Assembly: GCA_964342465.1 (NCBI GenBank)
Contig: CAYFFQ010000001.1
Span: 186,001 to 250,000, forward strand
Length of the DNA: 64,000 nucleotides
Source: MGIIb-Q1 sp964342465
Lineage (GTDB): Archaea > Thermoplasmatota > Poseidoniia > Poseidoniales > Thalassarchaeaceae
Direction of reading: 5' to 3'
Positions 43,787 through 51,731 of the stretch are shown here, in pieces (the stretch's first letter is position 1; the number at the start of each line of letters is the position of its first letter). The notes below the pieces were generated by a model. It had not been told where the DNA came from and ran no database searches. It saw only the letters and a program-made list of their open reading frames with translations. The position numbers were made by a program, and so were the translations under genes.

Positions 43787-44400
43787 CGCACCCTTCATCA
43801 ATCCGACGATTCACTTGNNNNNNNNNNNNNNNNNNNNNNNNNNNNNNNNNNNNNNNNNNNNNNNNNNNNNNNNNNNNNNNNNNNNNNNNNNNNNNNNNNN
43901 NNNNNNNNNNNNNNNNNACGATTCACTTGAATGTCATCCCTGCAACCTCTGCCATCCACCACTGCCGGCGCACCCTTCATCAATCCGACGATTCACTTGG
44001 ACGTCATCGCTGCTACCTCTGCCATCCACCACTGCCGGCGCAAGCCTCGTCAATCCGACGATTCACTTGGATGTCATCCCTGCAACCTCTGCCATCCACC
44101 ACTGCCGGCGCAAGCCTCGTCAATCCGACGATTCACTTGGATGTCATCCCTGCAACCTCTGCCATCCACCACTGCCGGCGCAAGCCTCGTCAATCCGACG
44201 ATTCACTTGGACCTCATCGCTGCAACCGTGGTAACCCGAGGTAGCAGGTGCGTTTCCATTTTCAAGATGCCCCACTTCGTCAATCAGACGATTCACTTGG
44301 ACGTCATCGCTGCAACCGTGGTAACCCGAGGTAGCAGGTGCGTTTCCATTTTCAAGATGCCCCACATCATCAATCCGCCGATTCGCTTGAACATCTCTGG
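43787..44400. repeat. 70-bp and 90-bp tandem array, at least seven copies around a gap
   Basis: The anchor CGACGATTCACTTGGA recurs at about 43806, (gap), 43918, 43988, 44058, 44128, 44198, then 44288 and 44378. The first block has a 70-bp period (unit includes TGCCATCCACCACTGCCGGC). The last two intervals are 90 bp, because the inner part is replaced by a different segment (ACCGTGGTAACCCGAGGTAG). No gene lies in 43771-44431. Confidence 0.93.
43818..43917. other. Assembly gap, 100 N
   Basis: Exactly 100 N inside the 70-bp array. Confidence 0.97.
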
Positions 44401-44431
44401 CAAATGGACATATCCAAGGATTTGGGCGTAG

Positions 44432-45571
44432 TCAAGGGCGATGTTCATTCAGCCAAATAAGGCCAACTTCCAGTCTCTCATGGGTGGGATGCACCTCGAC
44501 CAAGGCTGCCGGTGTATCAATTTCTGATGCGATTTCCTCAGCCAACATCAGCGGCAATTCTATCCTCCCATTCACCTCATCGTGATAGAGATATTCGGGG
44601 GGGAGGTCACAGTTCTGCACTATCTCATCCATGTAGACCTGAGCCTCGTCAGCGTCGCAATAGATGACTCCGAAAACGAGAGTACCGTCGTCACTGAGTA
44701 TCTCGTGCGGGGCGATACTAGCTTCCCCCCGACGCAAGAATCGTCTTCGCAATTGACCAGCATCTTTGTAGGAAGCGGTGCAGAATTTGACGGTGAACCC
44801 GTACGGCTGCCTGTCCGAATCACCATCATTTCCGAGATTCGCCATACTGACCTGCCTCCGAATCGCCCTCGCTAGTTGGGCAGAACCCTCTGCGCCAGCG
44901 GTCATTTCATTGGTGAGGTTGAAGCCGCGCAACTGCATATTATCGTGGTTGCCAATGGTGATTTCCAACTCATTGAGGTTGAGGAATGAGATAGGTGCTC
45001 CCCTCAATTCCTCAAGAAGAGAGAAGAGAGCCTCAGAATGGTCGGGCTCACAAGGAATCTCCACTCCCACATCCATTCCTGCCTCGGCACACGCTCTCAT
45101 GGTCGGGAGATACGGTTGAAGATTCAGGTTGAGGAGGTGGAATCTGATTTCATCCAAGCCTGCTTCGACCAACTCTTCAACTTGTTTGGGTGGAAATGGA
45201 ATGCTGGTGTAGAGGTGTATGTGGTGCTGGTCGCCAAACTCTGTTTTCAGTTCGGTACACGCCTCAATGACCCTCTCTCTGGCCATCATAGGGTCGCCAC
45301 CGGTTATGCCGGTGCCAGTTGCATTCATCGCCCTCCCTTCTTCAATGACGGCATCCCAATCGCTGACCTCACATCGTCGCTCATTGGCATACATCTGGTC
45401 GGTCTCGCGGCGATTTTCCGAAAGTGGGCAGTAATCGCACTTCCAGTGACATCTGCCGGTGATGAAGAGGACCAACTTGCTGCCCAATTGACATTGTAGA
45501 CAACCCTCCGCTTCATCTCTGCTCGGTGGTTCCGGTTCGGACGCGGTGGGTTGATTGACGCTCAGTCTCAT
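44432..45571 (-). CDS. Radical SAM protein of unknown specificity
   Basis: About 379 residues. FITGRCHWKCDYCPLSENRR holds the CxxxCxxC cluster for the 4Fe-4S/SAM centre; GTGITGGDPMMARERVIEAC is the GGE-like motif (here GGD). Extra Cys at ECLQCQLGSK before the cluster and NCDLPPEY near the end could bind metal. This resembles archaeal PFL-activase-related proteins of unknown substrate. The ATG overlaps the pdxT stop (ATGA), so it is coupled to pdxT. Confidence 0.8.
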   Translation of the reverse strand: MRLSVNQPTASEPEPPSRDEAEGCLQCQLGSKLVLFITGRCHWKCDYCPLSENRRETDQMYANERRCEVSDWDAVIEEGRAMNATGTGITGGDPMMARERVIEACTELKTEFGDQHHIHLYTSIPFPPKQVEELVEAGLDEIRFHLLNLNLQPYLPTMRACAEAGMDVGVEIPCEPDHSEALFSLLEELRGAPISFLNLNELEITIGNHDNMQLRGFNLTNEMTAGAEGSAQLARAIRRQVSMANLGNDGDSDRQPYGFTVKFCTASYKDAGQLRRRFLRRGEASIAPHEILSDDGTLVFGVIYCDADEAQVYMDEIVQNCDLPPEYLYHDEVNGRIELPLMLAEEIASEIDTPAALVEVHPTHERLEVGLIWLNEHRP

Positions 45572-46188
45572 CCATTCACCCCCATCGCAGCCACCAACAA
45601 CCACTCATGGAATCTGCTGTCTCCGGAGAGTTCCGGGTGGAAAGTAAGGGCCATCCTGAGGCCATCCATCACTCCGACAACCTCCTCTCCGAGGTGGGCG
45701 AGTGCATTGACAGCGGAGTTGGATTCAAATCTCGGGGCGCGGATGAAGATACCTGGATATTCGTTCACCTCATCCCCACTCCCCATGCTCACTGTGATAT
45801 TCGATTGGAATGATTCTCTCTGTCTGCCGTAGGCGTTGCGGTTGACTCGGGCGTTGATGAGAGGCTCTCCCCCATCTTGTGGGTCGCACATCAGTATGAC
45901 ACCGGCACAGGTGGCTAGAACTGGCAATTTTGGTTTCTCTCTCAGGGTGGCGAATAGTGCGGGTAATAGGCCACTCCCCGTCGCTCCACCGGTCAGCCTC
46001 ATCGTCGTCGATTCCCCCCCCGGCAGAATGATTCCTGACAATCCAGAGAGAAGGGCTTGCTGAAGGTCTTTCACCGTACGGAGTTCAACCACTTCGAGCG
46101 GAACATTCAGCGAGTTTGCGGCAGCCCTCAGGGCTGCAAAGTGAGCGTGGCGTGAGCCCTGAAGCATCACAACCCCGATGCTGACCAT
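45568..46188 (-). CDS. pdxT: Pyridoxal 5'-phosphate synthase glutaminase subunit
   Basis: 206 residues. IILPGGESTTM, the nucleophile Cys in VLATCAGVILM, and TFHPELSGD with the catalytic His/Glu are all present. It supplies ammonia to PdxS for PLP synthesis. pdxS is not next to it; instead it is coupled to a radical SAM gene. PLP users in this window include serC and kbl. Confidence 0.92.
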   Translation of the reverse strand: MVSIGVVMLQGSRHAHFAALRAAANSLNVPLEVVELRTVKDLQQALLSGLSGIILPGGESTTMRLTGGATGSGLLPALFATLREKPKLPVLATCAGVILMCDPQDGGEPLINARVNRNAYGRQRESFQSNITVSMGSGDEVNEYPGIFIRAPRFESNSAVNALAHLGEEVVGVMDGLRMALTFHPELSGDSRFHEWLLVAAMGVNG

Positions 46189-46417
46189 GTCCTCGGCTCC
46201 GTCAACTCATTGATGAATCCATGCTTTGAGGCAGAATCGGGTAGCCCCCATCTGTGTGAAACAACTTCATGTGATGGGGAACAAGAACTGTATGAGTCGT
46301 TATTGAACAGTTCTGAAACTCGGTGATTGTGGATTTGAGCCACTCCCTAGTTCACCTCAATCCGTCAAATCAGAATATGCCGGTGCAATCAAGAACCGCT
46401 GCCTCTCACCTCCAACC

Positions 46418-47503
46418 ATGAATGGTAGGATTCACAACTTCGGGGCGGGGCCGGCGGTTCTTCCCCTTGAGGTGGTTGAAAGAGTGAGGGAAGCATTGCC
46501 GAATCTCAATGGTAGCGGTTTTGGACTACTTGAAGTCTCGCACCGCAGTCAGGTTTTCCAAGATGTCGTCGATTCGGCGATGGCTGGCATGCGCCGGACT
46601 CTCGATATTCCAGATGATTACACAATTCTCTTCCTTCAGGGTGGGGCCTCCCTCCAGTTTTACATGACAGCCCTTAATCTCCTTGGTGAAGATGAGAAGG
46701 CGGATTATCTGGTGACTGGTGGTTGGTCTCAGAAAGCATTGGCGGAAGCGGAGCGTATCGGTGATGCAATCGCCGTTTGGGAGGGCAGTGATTCCGCTTT
46801 CAAACGAGTCCCGAAAAATGGCGAATACTCTATCAGAGAGGATGCTGTATATGTACACTACACATCGAACAACACACTCTACGGAACCCAGTTTCATCAC
46901 CTCCCCGATAGCGGAGGAAAACCCCTCATTCTCGATGCTAGTTCCGATATAGCAGGGGTTCCGATTGACTTTTCTGCCCATGATGTGGTCTATGCCGGCG
47001 CACAGAAGAACCTCGGGCCGAGCGGAGTGACAGTGGTAGTTCTCTCACCGTGGGCTTTGTCAAAAGTGGGGAAGGGTATTCCCACCATGCTCGACTATGC
47101 AGTACATGCTTCGAAGGGGTCGCTGTTCAACACCCCAAACACCTTTGGCATCTTCGTATTGGACCAAGTTTTTGCATGGCTTGAGAGGAATGGTGGTTTA
47201 GAGGGCTCGATTGATAGGAATCGTGCCAAGGCGAGACTTCTCTATGATGAATTGGACCGCAGTGATTTTTGGCAGCCGCATGCCGACAGAGACTCGAGGT
47301 CTGTGATGAATGTGACTTGGCGACTGGCTGACCGTTCTCTTGAGCCATCGTTTCTAGAGGCGGCTGAGAGGGCGGGACTCGGTGGCCTGAAGGGTCACCG
47401 TTCCGTTGGTGGGATACGCGCCTCGATGTACAACGGCTGTCCGATTGAAAGCGTCGAGGCGCTAGTCAGTTTCATGCGTCAGTTCGCAGAATCCCACTCT
47501 TGA
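46418..47503 (+). CDS. serC: Phosphoserine aminotransferase
   Basis: 361 residues. HNFGAGPAVLPLEVVERVREALPNLNGSGFGLLEVSHRS is the SerC start; LFLQGGASLQFYM, VHYTSNNTLYGTQF and VYAGAQKNLGPSGVTVVV (PLP Lys) follow, and GGIRASMYNGCPIESVEALVSFM ends it. It converts 3-phosphohydroxypyruvate and glutamate to phosphoserine. It fits with the SerB-like phosphatase (2.9 kb) and the SerK-like protein (9.9 kb). Confidence 0.95.
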   Translation: MNGRIHNFGAGPAVLPLEVVERVREALPNLNGSGFGLLEVSHRSQVFQDVVDSAMAGMRRTLDIPDDYTILFLQGGASLQFYMTALNLLGEDEKADYLVTGGWSQKALAEAERIGDAIAVWEGSDSAFKRVPKNGEYSIREDAVYVHYTSNNTLYGTQFHHLPDSGGKPLILDASSDIAGVPIDFSAHDVVYAGAQKNLGPSGVTVVVLSPWALSKVGKGIPTMLDYAVHASKGSLFNTPNTFGIFVLDQVFAWLERNGGLEGSIDRNRAKARLLYDELDRSDFWQPHADRDSRSVMNVTWRLADRSLEPSFLEAAERAGLGGLKGHRSVGGIRASMYNGCPIESVEALVSFMRQFAESHS

Positions 47504-47650
47504 TACCGAAATGGCTCTTTCATTTTTCATTCTCTGGATTTCCGACAACTATCCCTTTCAGTCACCTTCGAGGTTTACCTTTGTTCACTACTGCAACTCT
47601 TGCACTAATCGTCATGAATCAACCCGCTGTGTTTTCCCCTCTTGGCTGAC

Positions 47651-47657
47651 TATATAC
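47651..47657 (+). promoter_or_regulatory. TATA box of bioY
   Basis: TATATAC centred 27 bp before ATG 47681, as expected for a leaderless archaeal transcript. It argues against the earlier possible starts at 47642 and 47666. Confidence 0.6.
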
Positions 47658-47680
47658 CTCTCCCAATGGCGGCTCAGAAC

Positions 47681-48280
47681 ATGTTCAGTGATGTGAATTG
47701 GCGGGAGGGGAGGTCGTGGCACCTTGCCTTCAGAGATGAAGAAAGAGAACTGACTGAGAGGGTGGCACTCATCGCAAGTTTTGCCCTACTCACAAGTGTG
47801 TGTGCGCAGTTGCAGTTCACAATTCCTATGCTCAGCCCAGTGCCGTTCACCATGCAGGTCTTCGGGGTTATGTCCACTGGTGTCTATCTCAGGAAACAAG
47901 ATGCCCTCGCCTCAGGTCTGCTCTATCTTGCCTTGGGTGCGATTGGGTTACCAGTTTATGCCGGCTCATCTGCTGGCCTCGCCACTCTGTTTGGCGCTAC
48001 TGGCGGATACCTTCTCGCATTTCCAATAGCGAGTGCCCTCGTCGCCACGGGATTTGACTACGCCCGTTCCAAGGGAGAAGTCATACCCCTGGTTCAATGG
48101 GGTATGTGGCTCGTATCTCTCTCTGTCATCTATGTGATGGGAATGATTGGGCTGAAATTGACTTTGGGGGTGGATTGGACAACTGCGTGGGCGTGGGGTG
48201 TTGCCCCTTTCATTCTATGGGACTGTGCAAAAATGGGGCTGCTCGCAGCGGTGACAACTCACTTGTTCCGCTACCAATGA
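47681..48280 (+). CDS. bioY: BioY-type biotin transporter (ECF substrate-binding subunit)
   Basis: 199 residues, about six membrane segments. LQFTIPMLSPVPFTMQVFGVMSTGVYL matches the BioY start (PVPxTxQ), and LYLALGAIGLPVYAGSSAGLATLFGATGGYLLAFP is the BioY signature. It binds biotin in the membrane, alone or with an ECF ATPase module; none is adjacent. Start chosen from the TATA box position. Confidence 0.9.
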   Translation: MFSDVNWREGRSWHLAFRDEERELTERVALIASFALLTSVCAQLQFTIPMLSPVPFTMQVFGVMSTGVYLRKQDALASGLLYLALGAIGLPVYAGSSAGLATLFGATGGYLLAFPIASALVATGFDYARSKGEVIPLVQWGMWLVSLSVIYVMGMIGLKLTLGVDWTTAWAWGVAPFILWDCAKMGLLAAVTTHLFRYQ

Positions 48281-48376
48281 GGTCTCTGGCCACCCTATTC
48301 AGAACAGATATCACCGCTAACCAGCACAGGTTGGGATGTGAGAGTCGGAATCCATTCGAAATGATTCGATGCCGTT

Positions 48377-50707
48377 TCAGACGCCGTGTGGAAGCCAGAT
48401 GTTCTTGACATGGGTCGCTTGTCGGAGGAACTCGCCATCGGGGGCGGAGATGTCAGCATTCCATACCCGTTTCATGTTGCTGACGCTGGCGACTTGAACA
48501 GAACTAATGTCGCCCGAAGCGACCCACATCGAGTCAATCGCATCGTGAGCCGCCATCGTCTGAGTGAACTCTTCATGAATCCCTGTGATGATGTTTAGGA
48601 CTCCAGCAGGTAAGTCAGAAGTCTCCAAAACCTGATAGAGGTCTGTGGCTGATAGTGGGCTACTCTCAGAGGGTGCGACGACAACCGTGTTGCCCATGGA
48701 GAGTAGGGGTGCGACGAGCCGTGTGAATCCAAACAGAGGTCTGTCATTAGGGCAGGTCACTCCGACCACACCGACGGCCTCGTGGACGGCGACGACCAGC
48801 GCCCGCATCGTCGTTTCGTGAACCGCTCCGTCGTACTTGTCAGCCCAAGAGGCCCAACGGAACCATTCGGCAACAGCATCTTTCACTTCGCCCATCGCAG
48901 CCTCTGGAGTGACTCCGGTCTGGGCGGAGATTCTCTCTGCGAATTCCGCAACTCTTGCATCGAGATTTTCAGCGATGTAGAAGAGGATTTGGGCGCGTGT
49001 GTGGGCGTTTGTCTTCGCCCATCCGGCTGCGGCGCAGGCCGCTTCCACGGCATCTCTCACATCTTTTCGGTTGCCTCTGCCGACCTGACCCACGATACCC
49101 GCCGGTCCGACCACATCGAGAGAGTAGCCGCCGTCAGGCCGTTTCTGTTTTCCACCGATGTACATCTTGGCAGTTCTGTCAACTGCATCACTCGTTGCCT
49201 CGGAGATGTGGAAACCGATGTCTTGTTCATGGCTGGCGTGGGGTTGCTTGCATCTAAGGTATGCATACATCCCCTCCCGTCCACCCTCTCTCCCGAAGCC
49301 CGATTCTCGGTAGCCTCCGAAACCGGCATTTGCGTCGAACTGATTGGTGCAATTGACCCAAACTACTCCCGCCCTGATAGAACGGGCAACCTCTAATGCG
49401 GTGTCGATATCTTGGCTCCAGACGCTTCCTGCGAGTCCATATCTCGTATTGTTAGCGAGTTCAATTGCCTCTCGTGGGCTGCGGAATGTGAGGGAGACGA
49501 GCACCGGCCCGAAAATCTCCTCCTGTACGATGGTCGAGGATGGCGCCACATTGGTGAACAAGGTGGGGGGGAAGAAACACCCATTCTCAGGGAGGTTGGT
49601 CTCTGGTTGCCACATGACACCCCCCTCATCGCATCCGAGTTGGCAGAGTTCAGCGATGGTTTTGCGTTGACTTTCGTCAACAATGGCACCCATGTCAATC
49701 GCCTTGTCCATCGGGTTGCCTACTCTGAGTTTGCTCATTCTCGCTTTGACCCTACTTTCGAAATCAGCGGCGATGGATTCTTGCACTAGCAGTCGAGAGC
49801 CGGCGCAGCAGACCTGCCCCTGATTGAACCAGATGGCGTTGACGAGACCTTCGACGGCAGAATCTATGTCGGCGTCCTCAAAGACGATGAAGGGGCTCTT
49901 GCCTCCCAATTCGAGAGTGAGACCCTTACCGCTGCCGGCGGTCGCCTTGCGGATTATTCGGCCGACTTCAGTCGAGCCGGTGAAGGCGACCTTGTCAATA
50001 TCGGGATGTTCAGTGATTAGAGCACCGCTTCGGCCGTCACCAGTGACTATGTTGACCACTCCTGCCGGCAGCCCAACTGAGTCACAAATTTCAGCGAACA
50101 AGAGGGCGGAAATGGAGGTGAATTCCGCCGGTTTCAAGACCACTGTATTGCCGGCGGCGAGTGCCGGGGCAATCTTCCAAGCCAGCATCAGTAGTGGGAA
50201 GTTCCAAGGGATTACTTGACCACAGACACCAATGGCTGTTTGGTCTGGAAACCTCTCATCCAACAGTTGTGCCCAACCAGCATGATGATAGAAATGGCGA
50301 GCGATGAGAGGAATGTCTGCATCCCTCGTCTCACGAATCGGTTTCCCATTGTCAAGAGTCTCTATCACTGCGAGCAATCGGTGGTGTTTCTGAACCTGTC
50401 TTGCAATCGCATAGAGGTATTTCGCCCTCACATGGCCAGAGGCAGACGACCACATCGGAAATGCTGCTCTGGCCGCTGCGACCGCCGCATCAACTTCCCT
50501 CTCTCCGGCTTGGGAAATGGTGCCGAGGAGTTCGCCGGTAGCGGGATTTTGAGTCTCAAAACTCTCGCCACTCTCTGGAATCACCCACTCTCCATCTATA
50601 TACATCCCAAAGGAGGGTCCGTGTTTTTCCAGCCAATCATGGGCAAAGTCGTCCGATTCGGGAGCGGGCCCCCAATCCAAGGATTCTAGAATCTCTTTCA
50701 CACCCAT
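48377..50707 (-). CDS. Two-domain aldehyde dehydrogenase, ALDH16-like
   Basis: 776 residues. The first domain (about 30-495) is a complete NAD(P)-dependent ALDH: VIPWNFPLLMLAWKIAPAL, LELGGKSPFIVFEDAD (Glu266) and FNQGQVCCAGSR (Cys300/301). The second (about 515-776) repeats the ALDH start (MYIGGKQKRPDGGYSL...VGRGNRKDVRDAVEAA) but is shorter and lacks the catalytic Cys block, as in ALDH16 proteins. It lies 9 bp after deoC, so acetaldehyde from DeoC is the likely substrate, giving acetate (inference). Confidence 0.9.
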   Translation of the reverse strand: MGVKEILESLDWGPAPESDDFAHDWLEKHGPSFGMYIDGEWVIPESGESFETQNPATGELLGTISQAGEREVDAAVAAARAAFPMWSSASGHVRAKYLYAIARQVQKHHRLLAVIETLDNGKPIRETRDADIPLIARHFYHHAGWAQLLDERFPDQTAIGVCGQVIPWNFPLLMLAWKIAPALAAGNTVVLKPAEFTSISALLFAEICDSVGLPAGVVNIVTGDGRSGALITEHPDIDKVAFTGSTEVGRIIRKATAGSGKGLTLELGGKSPFIVFEDADIDSAVEGLVNAIWFNQGQVCCAGSRLLVQESIAADFESRVKARMSKLRVGNPMDKAIDMGAIVDESQRKTIAELCQLGCDEGGVMWQPETNLPENGCFFPPTLFTNVAPSSTIVQEEIFGPVLVSLTFRSPREAIELANNTRYGLAGSVWSQDIDTALEVARSIRAGVVWVNCTNQFDANAGFGGYRESGFGREGGREGMYAYLRCKQPHASHEQDIGFHISEATSDAVDRTAKMYIGGKQKRPDGGYSLDVVGPAGIVGQVGRGNRKDVRDAVEAACAAAGWAKTNAHTRAQILFYIAENLDARVAEFAERISAQTGVTPEAAMGEVKDAVAEWFRWASWADKYDGAVHETTMRALVVAVHEAVGVVGVTCPNDRPLFGFTRLVAPLLSMGNTVVVAPSESSPLSATDLYQVLETSDLPAGVLNIITGIHEEFTQTMAAHDAIDSMWVASGDISSVQVASVSNMKRVWNADISAPDGEFLRQATHVKNIWLPHGV

Positions 50708-50716
50708 TCACTCACC

Positions 50717-51673
50717 TCAAGCCATCGGATGGCGCCTCTTTGCCGAATAGTGCCCGGTCAGATGGAATTCAAGTTGCCTCTCGATATCTCCGAGTAGTGA
50801 TGAAGCACCAATTCTGAACAGGTTTGGCTGCATCCATTCCACACCTAGTTCCTCCTTCATCATCGCCAACCATGCGACGGCATCTCTCGCTCTAGAGATT
50901 CCACCAGCCGGCTTGAAGCCGACTTTTTGGCCACTGCGGCGATGGTAGTCACGAATTGCTCTGGCCATCACCAATCCCACCGGCAGGGTCGCATTGACCG
51001 ATTCTTTTCCGGTTGAAGTCTTGATGAAATCAGCACCAGCCATCATACAGACATGGCTTGCCTGTGCCACCTGCTTGAGACCAGCCAACTCACCAGTTGC
51101 AAGGATGGTTTTCAAATGTGCCTCACCACATGCTTCACGAAAATCCCTAACTTCATCGTACAACTCCTTCCACCGACCTGCTAAGACATGGGCTCTACTG
51201 ACGACGATGTCAATCTCCGTTGCTCCATCGGCAACTGATTCACGAATCTGAAGCAATTTCTGATGATGAGGTATCTGACCAGCAGGGAACCCCGTCGAGA
51301 CCGCACAGACGCCAACCTCACTACCCCGCACGGCATCAGCGACGGTAGCCACCATGTTGTGATAGACACATACACTCGCACATTGTACCTCTCCGCTACG
51401 TAGGCCCAGGGCGTGGACTATATCCCGGCGGAGCGGTTTCATCGCCTTGTGAGTTAGCCTCAGAACGCGATGCTCCGTATCGTCTCCCGCCAAGGTCGTC
51501 AGGTCCATGCAACGGATGGCGTGCAGCATCCATGCTACCTGCCAATCACCCTTGACGGCGCGGCGTTTTGGCAGAGTGGAAGCTCGCCGTTCAATTGCCG
51601 AGAGGTTGAGATGGATGGAGTTGAGAAACTCGATGTCAAGAGGCACACCCTGATTGCGAGCATCACCTCCCAT
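50717..51673 (-). CDS. deoC: Deoxyribose-phosphate aldolase, long form
   Basis: 318 residues. CAVSTGFPAGQIPHHQKLLQI, ATEIDIVVSRAHVLAG, LKTILATGEL and the Schiff-base Lys in GADFIKTSTGKE identify DERA. It splits deoxyribose 5-phosphate into glyceraldehyde 3-phosphate and acetaldehyde. Length and the 100-residue N-terminal part resemble eukaryotic and some bacterial long forms rather than the 220-residue type. It sits between acs and the ALDH gene on one strand. Confidence 0.93.
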   Translation of the reverse strand: MGGDARNQGVPLDIEFLNSIHLNLSAIERRASTLPKRRAVKGDWQVAWMLHAIRCMDLTTLAGDDTEHRVLRLTHKAMKPLRRDIVHALGLRSGEVQCASVCVYHNMVATVADAVRGSEVGVCAVSTGFPAGQIPHHQKLLQIRESVADGATEIDIVVSRAHVLAGRWKELYDEVRDFREACGEAHLKTILATGELAGLKQVAQASHVCMMAGADFIKTSTGKESVNATLPVGLVMARAIRDYHRRSGQKVGFKPAGGISRARDAVAWLAMMKEELGVEWMQPNLFRIGASSLLGDIERQLEFHLTGHYSAKRRHPMA

Positions 51674-51731
51674 CTCAATCCCTCTTCATGTCGCAATAAT
51701 CTGTTGTTTTAGATGAATCGCCTCGTAAAAA

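Noticed and set aside
43749..44431. Long plus-strand ORFs with repeated Ser-Ile-Arg-Arg-Phe-Thr-Trp and similar words
   Set aside because: They are readings of the tandem array, pass through the N gap, and lie in several frames at once.
47511..47696. 61-residue ORF between serC and bioY
   Set aside because: It spans the bioY TATA box, has low-complexity Ser/Phe/Trp content and no support.
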